Shown here: piece by piece, positions 42,601 through 53,558 of the stretch
Numbering within the stretch: the stretch's first letter is position 1
Layout of the letters: each line of letters starts with the position of its first letter
Program-made: the position numbers and the translations under genes
The notes under the pieces: model-generated
The model's database searches: none
What the model was told of the DNA's origin: nothing
Seen by the model: the letters and a program-made list of their open reading frames with translations, nothing else
DNA from: Hydractinia symbiolongicarpus
Taxonomy: Eukaryota > Cnidaria > Hydrozoa > Anthoathecata > Hydractiniidae
DNA length: 64,000 bases
Assembly: GCF_029227915.1 (NCBI RefSeq)
Contig: NC_079877.1
Coordinates: 18,278,851 to 18,342,850 of the forward strand
Reading direction: 5' to 3'

Positions 42601-45600
42601 ATGCGGAAAAGCGGAAAATGGTGTATATTTGATAAACAAAGGCAATTTTGAAATTACAAAAAAAAGAGAAAAAATTTTTTTAGTTAATGTTTACTTCGTG
42701 TAGAAACAATGTTGTTGGTACAAGAACTAGAAGAAAGCAAGAACGTTCATGCTAAAGATTCTTGCGTAACAAAGAATGATGGGAAACAGTACGGTAGACG
42801 TACAGCCCTGAAAGGTTTTTTGAAACATTTAGAATGTGCCGCCGGAAATTCACCTACATTTTACAGCATATCCATGATAAATTAGTGAAGAAAACAGTAA
42901 TAGGAGAGCCACTGCCAGCAGAGTTTAGGCTTGCAATTATGATTCATAAACTTGCCCACAGTGATTGCATTTATACTGTTGGAGAAATTTCTAGTTTAGT
43001 AAAATCTACTGCGTGGTTGTAACAGAAACCTGTTGTGCAATAATCGATATGTTGTGGGATGATACAGTTGCAAAATACTTCCTAACCAGAAAGGAACATT
43101 GTGAAAAAAGCTTGGTAAAGTGCCAATTTCCATAAACATTTGCTGCTATAGACGGTTCCCATTAGGCGAATAGATTTGGAATCAGATGACCTGGAATGTT
43201 TATGGCTTAAGATATTATTTCCACATACCAGGGGTTTGCTGATTTGTGTTAAGGTAAATGGTCCGGCTCGAACCATTTACCTCAAAATTTTAACGATCTA
43301 TTTAAGAACATGTTAGCAAAAGTGTCGAGCGAAGAAGAGGAAACAATATTAACAAGAGATTTTACCTGTAATTATAATGTACGAAATGACAATAGAGATC
43401 TCAAATCAATTTTTAGCTTATTCTGTAAAGCAACTTGTAAAAACACCCACGAGAAACACCGACCTTTGTTAAACAATAATTGATGTTCAGTAATGTTCCT
43501 TGTAATATTGTTTCAACTAAAGTATTTTCTAAAGACTTCACCGATCATGAGTAAATTGGTTTTGTACGAAACACACAGCGAATTAAAAACGCTTCCAAAA
43601 CAATGAAAGTCAGAAATTTTAAAAACTATGATGTCAATAAAGTAAAAACGATTTAGAAAATTCCGATTGGTCTGACGTGTATCTTGCCAATAATGTTGAA
43701 TCTTCTACTGATGCCTTTAATGACATTATAAGTGCTGTATTTGATAAACATGTACCATTTATCATCAAACAGGTATCAAGTAAAGTCTGTCCATGGTTAA
43801 CTTCGTCTCTGAGACAAGAGATGAGCTTCAGAGACACTTTACTTTGAAAATATCGAAAATCAAAATGAAGATCAACTAAATTACAAAAGACAGCAAAATA
43901 AAGTAAATAACTTGATCAGTCGGCTAGAAGGAGCTACAATTGTACCTTATTGTCTGACAATGCTAACAATCCAGATATGTTCTGGAAATCCCTAAAGAAA
44001 TTTATCCATCTAAATCAAAAGGGAGTAGAAATGTGAAAACTTTCTCAATAAATGGTGATCAAACACAAGACCCAGTCATAATTTGCCAAATTTTTCAGCA
44101 CATAAATTAGTGACCAAGTTGAAAACGTTTAACAATTTTATATGGAAGATGCCCGAAAGAATTGTGCTCCAAACTACTCAAAAATTTTCCTATAAATCTG
44201 TATCTCCAAATGAAGTCGAAAAAGGACTATCGAAACTACAACGCAAAAAGTCATGTGGCCTTGACAACTTGCCACCTAACCTGTTAAAAGATGTGACATC
44301 ATCAATTTCTTTATAGTTAACCGTTTTCTAGTATCAAGCGAAGTTCCAGCTATTTGGAAAATATCAAAAACAAAACTAATTTTGAAATCTGGAGTAACAG
44401 ATGATTTGAACAATTACAGACCGATATCCATGTTACCATGCATATCAAAAATTCTGGAAAAATTTGTTCGTCGTCAGTTGATGGGTTATCTTGAAAATAA
44501 CAATCTTCTATCTATGTCTCAATTCGGATTCAGATAAAAAAAGTTCTACTAAGATGGCTGCAACACTACTTATCGACGATCTTCGTAAAAACCTGGACTC
44601 AGGACTTCTCACTGGTGCTATATTTTTAGACCTAAGCAAAGCATTCGATAATGTTAGCCATTCATCTTTGCTAACGAAATTCCCATCGTATGGTATAACT
44701 GGTACCGAACTTGCTTGTCTTAATAGCTATTTATTCAACAGACGCCAGATAGCTGATTATAATGGTACACTATTAAATGAGTTTTATGTATTACGAGGAG
44801 TACCGCAGGGCTCTATTCTAGGTCCATTTTTATTTCTTCTGCAAATAAACGACATTAAGAATGTTTTACGCCACTGTAGTATCATTAAGTACGCTGACGA
44901 TACTGTACTCTACGTTTCTGGCAAAGATCAAATTACTATAGAAAACAAACCTAACGATGATGTATCTGTTGTAGCTTCATGGCTACGAAAAAACGATCTT
45001 TTGCTTAACTTGAAAGTGGGAAAAACCGAGACAATGCTATTTGGAACTAAGAATATACTTCAAAATTGTCATTCATTACAAGTATATTTACAATAAAATA
45101 ATCAACTTCACCAAGACGTACAAATACCTTGGAGTGCTATTAGACCCAACCTTAAACCTAAACTACAACTTTTTAATGAAATACAGAAAATTATATGGTA
45201 GAGTTGGATTACTGTTAAATTAAGACCAAATCTGACAGCAGATGCAGCAAAAATTGTATTTTCAACCATCGTATCGCCAGCATCTACCTATTGTGGCATA
45301 GTTGATGTAAAGATGAATCGAACAAAGTTAGAAATACTTGACAGAGTCGTTCGAAGAGCCAAGAACATCATCAAAGCAGGAAAAAAGAACTTGGACATAT
45401 CATTAACTCCAATCATTACATTAATCAAAAGAAGATGCTGTCAAATTGTATATGACTGTTTGCACAGAAAATTACCACATCCGATGCACAAATATTTCAC
45501 ACTGATTGGGCATGGAAAATCCACACGAAACAAAAGTTCTTTATCCTCTTGGAATCTTTTGATTCTAGATGCAGTTGTCACTTTCATTGCATAATTTTTA

Positions 45601-48600
45601 CAAGTAGTGATGCGTTGTTTGAATTTCCCCCTGGTTGGTGTTACATCAAAATCGTACTCTACATTTCTTTCCTTCCACCTTTGTTTGATTTTCTCAATAA
45701 ATTTAACATGATGGTTGTTCTTGACATTTGTCATCCGGAGTTTCTCTTTAATTTTGTCGTTCTCTAGAAATACATTCACAAAATCTTCGACTAGAGTTTC
45801 TGACGTCTTCTCCCTTTCTTTTTCTATGGCTGTTGTGTATCAAAAACCTTTGTGTTCAAATCCTCATCCTCACCCTCTGTTTGTTCGTCTTCGTAACCAT
45901 AATCCTTTAAACAAAAGTTGTGAGATCGTGAGAAATATGGAATATATAAATTAAGTTCTTTCATTTAACAAATGTGTTAAAACAATTTTTAACCTTTACA
46001 ATTTTCTTCAATACCTCAAAAAACGAGAAGAAGACTTGCAACTTCCTCGTGCTCACTTATGTAGATTGATTTTTTTTCGCGAAGACGTGCTTTTTGATCG
46101 GAAAACAATAGGCTTCAGTGTGTTTTGTGTGTCTGCAAATTTTGCCAGACTTATATAATAAGGCCGAGTTCAACAAAAAGCTAAAGTTAAACAGCTGTAC
46201 TTACTCCAAACTTAAATCATTGATTCATTTGAGTTAGATGCGGCATTAGAAGTCTCGTTAATTTGACCTCTGGTGGTTTCTTTCTATAGTTTTAAAATGA
46301 ATACACTCAGCATTACTCTCAAACTCAAAGTAACTCAAACTTTTATTAAGTAATAGAAATAATATAGTAGAACCATTTTCCTCAGCACTTTTTCCGTCAA
46401 AATTCATATTTTTTCGTCAATATTCATATTTCTTTTGTCAAAAATTAGAGAATACAGTCATTCCTCCAATTAACAGACACTCCAAAAATTGAACACCTCT
46501 GATTAACCAACAGATTTCATTACACCGGAAGAATTCTAGTTAAAGTCTCATAAAACACTTCCTATAGAGCGGAAAAGAAATTAGCGCTCCAATTAACGAA
46601 CATCTGCAAAAAATCACTGTTCTATAAATTGTTTTTTGTGCAGAATTAAGAAACGAAAAAACTGTGTTTTTACTGGGATTGTTATTATCGTTGGTATTTT
46701 ACATAGAGGAATAGTACAATTTAGCTCACTTTTCTGTTTTTGTCTAGCTTTTTTAAGTTTATGGCTTTTTTTGGATCCTGATATTAAACCAAATTTTAAA
46801 GTCCACTTCATTCACGGTTCACACTATTATTGTTATCTCTTTTTGTCCGGAAAAATTCCACAACTCTGAAAAGACAAGAAAATATCAACTTTTCAAAAGG
46901 CAGAAACTTTTAATTTTAAAATGTATAAGTGACAGATCGAAAAGTTTTTTTAGGGAATAGTTTATTTCATTAAATTATTTTTTATTTCTTTATTTTTTTA
47001 TTTAGCTTGAAGAAGAAAAGCGACGGCAGAAAATAGAAGAATGGGAGAAACACAAGCAAGGAAAGGGATACCATTTAAAACGCAAAACTCAGGTTTGTTT
47101 CTACATAATTTTCATGAATATTAATTTTTCGCGAGGTTGAAAATAATTGCAGGACCTTTTTTTGTTGATATTTATGTTTAGGAATCGAAAGCTAAAATAT
47201 GTTGTTTCAGCAATCTGAAAATCATAAGGCCAAACCACATTTATTTCACAATTGCCAAGGGTTTGGCGACGTGACCATGGTATTGGCTAGCCCTGAAACT
47301 TGTGAAAGTGATCACTGAACTTTTAGAGGAAGTTTTGAACAATTTTTTTAATTGGATTTACAAAATTTTGAGACAAAAAACGATTTATGATGTCTGATGA
47401 TGGTGGATGGTCACATCTAGATAATATTATTTTGAGATTCTGGGCCACCTACCTAGTACCATGCCAGCACTCGAGAGGTACATTTATTTTAAATTAATGG
47501 TTCAAAGTACAAGTAGATATATACATTTTTTTTGTGTAGGTAGCTAGCTAGCATAGTTTTTAACGGATTCTGTCGTTTTAATTAAGGGTAGCTAGCTATT
47601 TGGACCTTCGCGTATCTTCTTTTATTATCTTCCCATAACAGTAAACAGTCAAGACTTGAGTATATAGCTAGATGGTCGTGGTATGTAGTATAAGTAAGTA
47701 TATAGCTAGATGGTTGTGGTATATGGTCGAATATGTTGTCACAGCGAACAGAAACCTATTTTTCATAAATAAATTCTGCAGATTTTCAGGTTTCTTTTAT
47801 AAAATAAATTTTTTTGGGGAGCTATAGTAAAAAGTGATGTTTATTATGAGGTTCTTGCAATGATTAGGCATTGTTGTTCTATTGTTGTAGCTAGAAGATC
47901 TCAAGTCTCATTAAAGGTTGAAGACTTAGTATATAATGTGTCACAAATCCAGTGGGGCGCTTATAGCAATACAATTAAAGGTGTAATATCTTTATTAAAA
48001 CTAACATTCACAGGACTTATGAGGAAACCTATTGTTACACTGGTAAAACAAATACAGTTGTTTTTTGCAGAATAAGTTCCTGTGGATATTCAAAAGATAA
48101 TTGTGAGTGTGGCGCTAGGTTACGCGATTAGTGCAGGTAAACCATGTTGCAGATCCAAGTGAACACAAAAAATAACTTCCTCACAACTACGCCATAAAAT
48201 TTAGATTGGATTATTGACACTATGCTTTAAAAGCACATCCCAACTTTCTCTGGGCTGGATTAAGCATTTGGTCCTAAACCTAAGACATATTTTATCCATC
48301 TCACTCATTTTAATCACAAGAATCTTGCTGTCGGTTTTGTGAGTATCGGTGTTATGAGTATCGGTGTTGTGAGTGTCGTTGTTAGAAACCACGTGATAAA
48401 AAGTAAGCAGTATGATTCGCTCAAATACGTACTCTCGAACGGGACGGCATTCGAATAGAAAGTTACCTTGACGTAAAAACAAACAAACATAAAAACTTTT
48501 CGACAAAGTTCTCGACAAAAAGCGAACTAAAGAAGCGGATAAAAGATGGTTTATTTTCGACGATCCCTTAGTCATAAAAAATTGCAGATAGTAAAAGCAA

Positions 48601-51600
48601 GTAAAGTCAAAACGGAGAAGTAGAGTGAAGTTAAAAAGCATATTAAAAAGGTTAAAAGTAGAAAAGTGAAGTTAGAAGCTATTTGAAGTAGAAGTTGAAG
48701 GCAAGAGTTTAAAAAGTGGGTTAGAATTCAAAAAAGTAAAAACTTTAATATTATTTAGACGTTTAGTTTTTATGTAAGCTGGAGGTACGCTTTAAATTGT
48801 CAAACAGACTTGCATACCCATAAAAAGCCACTCCTCAAATTCTTAAAGCTTTAGGAGCTAGCATATTTGTTTACTTTTTTTGCACAATTGTTGTGCGTGA
48901 CTAATGTTTTTGCTAAAATTCAAAATTCTACGCTAAGCCGTAGCATTTAAACAAATATGCTGGCCAAACGGAAACCTCTAGTTTGTTAAACTGATCTAAT
49001 AATTCTTACATTACTGTTCTGTTGTATCAGATAACTTTTAATCCTAATTTATATAGCCACTAGTCGATAAGGCCCGTGGAAAAATCCACTTAGGCAGAAG
49101 GACAATGGAAAAGTAGGTTGTTTTAGATTTTTTGCTGACGTCAGCAGTGCAATTACAAAAATATTTGGCGAAATTTAGTTTATTCGTTGCCTGTACTATG
49201 CAGATGTTAAAACGCTGACCAAGAAAATGTATATGATCATATCTTTTTGATAAGCAGTTAATGAGACATAAGGGTTTTAACATTTTGCTGATGTCAGCAA
49301 TGGCCCGTCAAGACCTTAAAATTTTTTTTTAGAAAATTTGTATATCTGTTGCCTTCATCGTATAGATCTTGAAACGCTGAGCAAGAAAATGTATAGGATC
49401 ATGTACTTTTGATAAATGGTTGCAGAGATATTAGGGTTTAAAGGTTTTTTGATGACGTCATCAACCCGTCCATTCCGAAACGGATTCGGCGACCCAGGTT
49501 TGGGAAAATAACCCAAATTGGTCCTAGGTGGTCCCTAGTTATCCACGCGGTGAAAAATCATTGACGTCACCACCTCGTTTCCAAGTTATTTGGCCTCAAA
49601 GTTTTAGGTGCACTGTAATGGCTTCATTAATTTAATATAGGATATTGACGTTAAAGTAGTGTTATTGACGTCGCGCCGTAACGTCAGAAAATTTGACATA
49701 TTAGAGATGCATTTTTCGGCAACATCAAAGGAAAATGAAGACATCCACTTTGCCTGTTACAGACACACAAACAGACACACTCTTCGTATTATTATAAGAG
49801 ACTAGTCGATAAGGCCCGTGGAAAAATCCACTTAGGCAGGATAACAGAGAAAAACAACCGTCATTTAAATTTTGATGATGCCAGCAGAGACATGTCAGAA
49901 CACAAAATGTTTTTTTCAGAAATGTGTATGCCTGTTGCCTTCATCGTATATATCTTGAAACGCTGGTCAAGAAAATGTATATGATCATGTATCTTTGACA
50001 AACGGTTGCAGAGATATCAAGGTTTAAAGGTTTTTTGATGACGTCATCAAACCGTTCATTCCGAAACGGATTCGGGGACCCAGGTTTGGAAAACTTACCC
50101 AAATTGGTCCCAGGTTGTCCCTAGTTACCCACGCGGTGAAAAAACATTGACGTCACCACCTCGTTTCCAAGTTATTTGGCCTCAAAGTTTTGAGTGCATT
50201 GTAATGGCTTCACTAATCTTAATTAACTTTCCTTTGACGTCAATACTATTTTATCGGTAAAGTTTGGTAAATTACAGAACAATTTTATAGGCGATGTTTT
50301 ATAGAATTTGTTAAAGAAAATATTGAAGAATGTATTCCACTTTGCAAAAGTGACAGACAGACACACGGAACTGGCGTATTATTAAATAGATAGCTTCTAT
50401 CTCTTTTTTAATGTGTTTTACTAAGCATAAATTGCTAGCTAGCTATATTCCTAGCTGGCTAAGTCTCCCCAGTTTAATTATATTTAACTATATGTAAATT
50501 GTGACTGTCGTTGTTTTAACTTTCTATCAACTAGATTTTACTCCTGGCAACCTGTGTTTTTTCATATTTTGTTTAAGTTTTGTGTGGAGGATTTAATCCG
50601 ATTTGACATTTTAAGAACATTTTTGTTACTTGGAATTACACCTTCCGAACGTACTTTTTGACATTATTTCTTTGGTAAAGGGCAGTGTGCAATATACTAA
50701 AATATTTGCTGACATCATTAATATTTATAGGACGGATCTTTTCCATTGTCCTTCTGCCTAAGTGGTTTTTTCCACGGGCCTCACCGACTAGTGTAATATT
50801 TTGATAAAAATCTTTTATTTTTCGGCAAACCTTTGCATAGCTTATTGTGACTACAGTGTAAAAACGAAAAACTCCACCCTCTTTAGGACATTGGTTTCAA
50901 ACCTAAAATTATAAATCAAAAAATTGCAAAAGTTTATCTTGCGAAAATTTTTAATCTTAGATAAAAATTTAGTATTTCTCCTAATTTTTTTTTCGATAAA
51001 GTACAAGTTCTTTTTATTTTGCCCATAAGGAGTAACAAGAAATTTCCGCAGTGTAAGGCAAGAAACTGTGATGTAATTTTCCTCTTAAGTTTTGACTTTT
51101 GACCCAGCTAAAAATCTCAGCTTTCTCCTTTCATAGTTACTTTAGCTAGCTATAGCAAAAAAAGTTTAATATTCAAACTTGACCCATTTTACTTGTATTA
51201 ACTAATAATTTAATAAATAAATGGTAGCTATAGGATGGCTAAGCTACCTGTTTATGAACGACATCAAACAACGTCGAAGTTGTTTTCTTTTGCAAACATT
51301 CTCTGGTGCTGGCATTTCTGTATATGTACGTGTACGTTTTTCATACATAGATCCGAAAAATTTGTGCCATTGATCAACTCTTCACGAATGACACCGCGCA
51401 ACAAAAAATACCGTGCCTCCCGTAACCTATACCGAGATTTGGTTGTAATATATATCGAAATTAATTGTCTTTTGCGAGTATGAATTTCTACGAAGTAGGC
51501 ATACTGGCATAGGTTCACTGACATGAAAGTACTTCAATTAAATTTTACGCTTTGGGAGGCAAATATAACGTGATGCGGCCACACAAAAAACAAGGGTTCT

Positions 51601-52581
51601 TTTCACAAAGCATCTTTTAGTAATTTCGGGAGTAATTATTTTTCCGAAACCAGTGTTTAAGTTTCACATATGTAACTTAATCTATAATGATAACACGCAA
51701 TGTACTCTCGCAGAAATATCCTTTGTTTTAAGATTTGATTATTTTGTTATAGGAGGTCAAGTCTGAAACTGCGAACGAAAATTTAAAACCTAAGAAAAAA
51801 CACCAACTGCGTCCTGCAGGTGACGTAATTCTAATGACCTGACTCTTTGTATTCTTTACAATCTTGCTTCAATTTAATGTTTAACTTTTTAACTTTTTTT
51901 TCACGCTGTTATTTAGTTTAACTCATTATTTTATCGTTTAGATTACAACCCACTAATGGTAGGGGATGGAGGTTCTTGCACCTATCGTCCGGGCCGTAGA
52001 AGTAAGCGACTGTTTTACTTTGTTATCTTCTACCGATAGGTGTTACCCAAGGACTAGGCAATTTTCACAATGTTGTTTTATTAACATTCAGTAAAAAATA
52101 AAACGATTTACATTTGTATATCTATAAGCGACTTAGCTTTACCTGAAATTTTTCATTTAAAATTTGTAAATCATTAAACATATTATGTTGATTATTCAAA
52201 AGCCTTGTACACACAGTTTTTTAGAGCGATCCAGATAGTCCAAAGTACCAGTTTAGAGAGAAATATCATTTCCACGTTTACATAGCAAAGTAACGCCAAA
52301 AAATGTTTCCCAGAAAACTGATAACTTTTTTAACCACCCACCAAATTAATGTTCAATTCGTCAAATTTAATCCACGCTGAAAATCCTCCTTTAGCCAAAT
52401 TTTCTTTGCTAAAAAGTAATTCATTCCAACCAAACATGTAGGGTAAGAAAAAAATTGAGATAGAGTTAAAGAACGTATAACGTATAAAAATAAGTAGCGT
52501 TATTTTTTATAAAACTATACATATTTCTTTATTGTATTTTTTTTCTTTTTTGCAGATGTGTCTGGTGGTGGATGAGGTTAA
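30647..52581 (+). CDS. SELENOS: Selenoprotein S (VIMP), seven coding exons
   Basis: ER-membrane selenoprotein that recruits p97/VCP to the ER degradation complex. Coding exons: 30647-30707, 32326-32469, 41494-41600, 47006-47092, 51753-51819, 51942-52001 and 52556-52581. All introns are GT-AG and the phases agree throughout, giving 183 residues (the human protein has 189). Exon 2 encodes the membrane span (GWFILIGGFIVFFLYQK); exons 3-4 the long charged helix with the family signature 'LEEEKRRQKIEEW'; exon 6 'DYNPLMVGDGGSCTYRPGRR'. The last exon reads Ser-Gly-Gly-Gly, TGA, Gly, TAA. The cysteine in exon 6 is 14 residues before the UGA-coded residue, the same spacing as the human Cys/Sec pair. 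Introns hold many transposons. Confidence 0.93.
30708..32325 (+). other. Intron 1 of SELENOS
   Basis: AT-rich sequence with no recognisable gene. Short open frames here have no coding character. Confidence 0.6.
32470..33600 (+). other. First part of intron 2 of SELENOS
   Basis: AT-rich, no recognised gene or repeat family. Confidence 0.5.
33606..34315 (+). repeat. Dispersed non-autonomous repeat 'H' (copy 1)
   Basis: Starts 'actagtcg' followed by the small hairpin 'gtggaaaaatccac' and 'ttaggcagaaggac'; ends '...cgtattattataagaga'. The same ends occur at 49060 and 49801, and the start occurs inverted at 50742-50792. There is no coding capacity. The family is not identified; it may be a MITE or a Helitron-like non-autonomous element. 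Confidence 0.7.
34396..34665 (+). repeat. ~42-bp tandem repeat, about six copies
   Basis: Units of 'aatgtcacaaaattattg' plus 'aaaacatgccaata' plus 'catcataatt' with moderate divergence. A related single unit may occur near 41290-41340. Confidence 0.75.
35745..37260 (-). pseudogene. Reverse transcriptase part of the CR1-like ORF2
   Basis: 37221-36511 covers the fingers and palm: 'KRKKSVGLDDLPSWLLK', 'NNYRPISVIPAISKVIEK', 'FLDLTKAFDMLSH' and 'SGVPQGSILGPLLF'. The YxDD box is broken at ~36520-36540: a stop stands where the tyrosine should be, in a shifted frame, followed by SDD. The thumb and C-terminal part continues at 36473-35745 ('STYKYLGVLIEPSLNL'). Inactive. Confidence 0.85.
37564..38850 (-). 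CDS. N-terminal and endonuclease part of the CR1-like ORF2, with a 2A-like motif
   Basis: 428 residues. A hydrophobic N-terminus (about 8-20) and a second hydrophobic block (71-80) lead into 'GDVEKCPGP' at residues 81-89, which resembles 2A ribosome-skipping peptides (D-V/I-E-x-N-P-G-P), with Cys in place of Asn. The apurinic-type endonuclease follows: 'FSLTEIHTGD' (Glu), 'SVIYRPP', 'ILGDLNVDF' (Asp/Asn) and 'SFSDHDLI' (catalytic Asp-His). The frame then breaks before the reverse transcriptase. Confidence 0.8.
   Translation of the reverse strand: MAAQKAAAFVAALLFVVLLLQKRFYLCSNENYSLYFKSGMDIVESSGICNIESCFFTSLNKTRVYFSRQSRWLFVLLLLSGDVEKCPGPYATDEIREFTNAKGMNMFHLNVRGLWANFAEISNILINNRKIDIFSLTEIHTGDEPEDMFSINGYTLIHKSSKFGKGGGVAFYVADHVIYKRRHDLEINEIEGIWLEICPKNAKSYLLSVIYRPPDNSKYLNKDFLSLLSDVLSLTLDGIKEVIILGDLNVDFLKKNDHVGIKTALTLHGFKQVIKSPTRIAETSQTLIDIIATTNCTVIADTKVIPISFSDHDLICCIRKQHHTRFVSKTINCRNYRNYDKDKFCQTLSSQNFQDVYNSTNVNKAWSLLKEIIYRTYDSMAPLIRKKVRGKPCDWMTVDLKEEMNSCDNLLRKSRKTKSEADITAYKK
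38990..40510. repeat. 37-bp satellite array, about 40 copies
   Basis: Each unit contains 'ctttcaaaacagcacaag' followed by 'aagaattcttgctgtata'; alternative versions have 'aaaagttcttg' or 'gcataa' and recur in higher-order patterns. Each unit can fold on itself (acagca..aagaa / ttcttgctgt). The edges are degenerate. One inverted unit occurs in element A at ~4537-4567, so the array probably grew from a resident sequence. Confidence 0.92.
40798..41493 (+). other. Rest of intron 2 of SELENOS
   Basis: AT-rich; nothing recognised besides 'gcaataatt' blocks similar to the 42-bp repeat. Confidence 0.45.
41601..41950 (+). other. Start of intron 3 of SELENOS
   Basis: No gene recognised. Confidence 0.45.
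42207..42407 (-). pseudogene. THAP-domain fragment
   Basis: The minus-strand frame contains 'FPTIKKDPASRKIWINLVNR' and 'DSRICSAHFKDLKP', the C-terminal half of a THAP zinc finger (W, then C-S-x-H-F and a proline-rich end). The N-terminal C-x-C half is not visible. THAP domains accompany P-element and Harbinger-type transposases. Confidence 0.7.
42715..43170 (+). pseudogene. Harbinger-type (DDE_Tnp_4) transposase fragment
   Basis: 'GEPLPAEFRLAIMIHKLAHS' with 'YTVGEISSLVKSTAW' is the helical region before the catalytic core of HARBI1-like transposases. Further on 'FAAIDGSH' is the first catalytic aspartate motif. Stops and frame changes separate them. It lies near the THAP fragment but on the opposite strand. 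Confidence 0.65.
43480..45595 (+). pseudogene. Second CR1/Jockey-like LINE ORF2, decayed
   Basis: The endonuclease end ('FTDHE') is at ~43,540. The linker 'LQRKKSCGLDNLPPNLLK' follows, then the palm with 'FLDLSKAFDNVSH', 'RGVPQGSILGPFLF' and an intact 'YADDTVLYV' box (44491-45096), then 'YKYLGVLLDPTLNL' and the C-terminal part to ~45,595. At least four frame breaks. It lies in intron 3 of SELENOS. Confidence 0.8.
45545..45845 (-). pseudogene. Conserved-looking basic domain fragment, unassigned
   Basis: The minus-strand frame reads 'VEDFVNVFLENDKIKEKLRM', 'HVKFIEKIKQRWKERNVEYD' and 'RIKRFQEDKEL'. Regular charged helices suggest a Myb/SANT-like DNA-binding module of the kind carried by transposons, but I cannot name it. 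Its C-terminal end abuts the LINE remnant, so it was probably truncated by that insertion. Confidence 0.4.
45960..47005 (+). other. Rest of intron 3 of SELENOS
   Basis: AT-rich; no recognised element. Confidence 0.45.
47093..49059 (+). other. First part of intron 4 of SELENOS
   Basis: Contains a ~25-bp local duplication around 'tatatagctagatggt' (47660 and 47697) and short 'gagtatcggtgtt' repeats (48345-48385). The open frame 47860-48075 has no recognisable coding character. Confidence 0.45.
49060..49800 (+). repeat. Dispersed repeat 'H' (copy 2)
   Basis: Same 5' hairpin and 3' 'cgtattattataagaga' end as the copy at 33606, with similar length and internal blocks ('gacccaggtttgggaaaa'). Confidence 0.75.
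49801..50392 (+). repeat. Dispersed repeat 'H' (copy 3, head-to-tail with copy 2)
   Basis: Begins directly at the end of copy 2 with 'actagtcgataaggcccgtg' and has a diverged 3' end ('cgtattattaaatagata'). Confidence 0.7.
50742..50792 (-). repeat. Inverted start of repeat 'H'
   Basis: 51 bp whose reverse complement matches 49060-49110 at about 48 positions, so the 49.06-50.79 kb region has inverted ends overall. Confidence 0.75.
50793..51752 (+). other. End of intron 4 of SELENOS
   Basis: No recognisable gene; the open frame at 51235-51483 lacks a coding signature. Confidence 0.45.
52002..52555 (+). other. Intron 6 of SELENOS
   Basis: No element recognised. It ends with a long T-rich polypyrimidine tract and tgcag before the last exon. 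Confidence 0.6.
52573..52575 (+). other. SELENOS: UGA selenocysteine codon of selenoprotein S
   Basis: In-frame TGA as codon 182, followed by GGT and TAA; selenoprotein S proteins have Sec as the second-last residue. Ordinary gene prediction would stop here or skip this exon. Confidence 0.88.
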
Positions 52582-53557
52582 GTTCACACAGAGTGTAAAA
52601 GTCTCTGTGCCAACATGCGTATACGCAGTTGAAATTGTAGTGTTTATCTACTACTTGTGACATTTGGAGATGAAATCGTTGTTATGGCGACGTCCCTAAT
52701 TGATCTTATATCTGACGTATACGCTGCTTTTGTTTATTTTGTACATTAAATATTTGGGGCATTCAAGAAGTACGTTTGACTTAAAGGGAAGGGTGAAGAA
52801 TGTCATGTAACAAATAAGAACAAGGGTTGGAATCTAGATTTTTTTCTATTTTCCTTTAATACGGTCATGTGCTACCGTGTTGGTTGATTTCGGTAGTGGT
52901 TGGCTATAACGATTGTTTTTCGTTCTGTTTTGTTTAAGGTGTTTAGAAAGTAATCATGTCTTCTCGCAGTAGCATTATTGCAAAATGGCGAATTTTTGAG
53001 CAAACGTACTTTCTGAATGACCCTTTAGAAATATGTTTGCATAAACAAAGTCCTTCTTTTGGTTAAATTTGTGAGTGCGGATTTTTTTTATAATTCAGTA
53101 TTTTTATACATGCCAAACGGGTGGCTAATTAAAAAACAATGGATTATATTTCTCCTTATTGTGATAGTCACGGATCAATACGCACAAAATAATGAATTAA
53201 AAAAAGTTAAAGATCAAAATAGCAAAAAAATGTTGAACAACATGTAAAGAACATTTTTATTATTTTAAACTACTGAACGTACTGTGAAATTTACTTTGTG
53301 AGCAAAGATATAGAAAGTAAAGTTTCGTGAATGAAGATAAAGCCGTTTTATCATGCTCACGCTTCTTCTCGAACTTTGAAATTCATAATGGTTGCACAAT
53401 TGACGTTACAGAGACCAAAGAATTATAGGATGCCTCCTACGGTGATATTCTACTGACTAAATTGTGTTTAGAATCCCTTGATATGTTCATGGCATGTTTC
53501 GAAGTATTAAATATTTATGGTATATAGATGATTCAGCGTTTGAAAATCAACACGTTT
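52582..53557 (+). other. 3' UTR of SELENOS and downstream spacer
   Basis: A SECIS element is expected here. The only prominent base-paired candidate by eye is the 9-nt pair 52617-52625 / 52716-52724 (gcgtatacg / cgtatacgc), enclosing GTGA (52657), GAAA and TGAT (52701). I cannot confirm the quartet and helix lengths. AATAAA-type poly(A) signals are not clear. Confidence 0.4.
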
Positions 53558-53558
53558 G

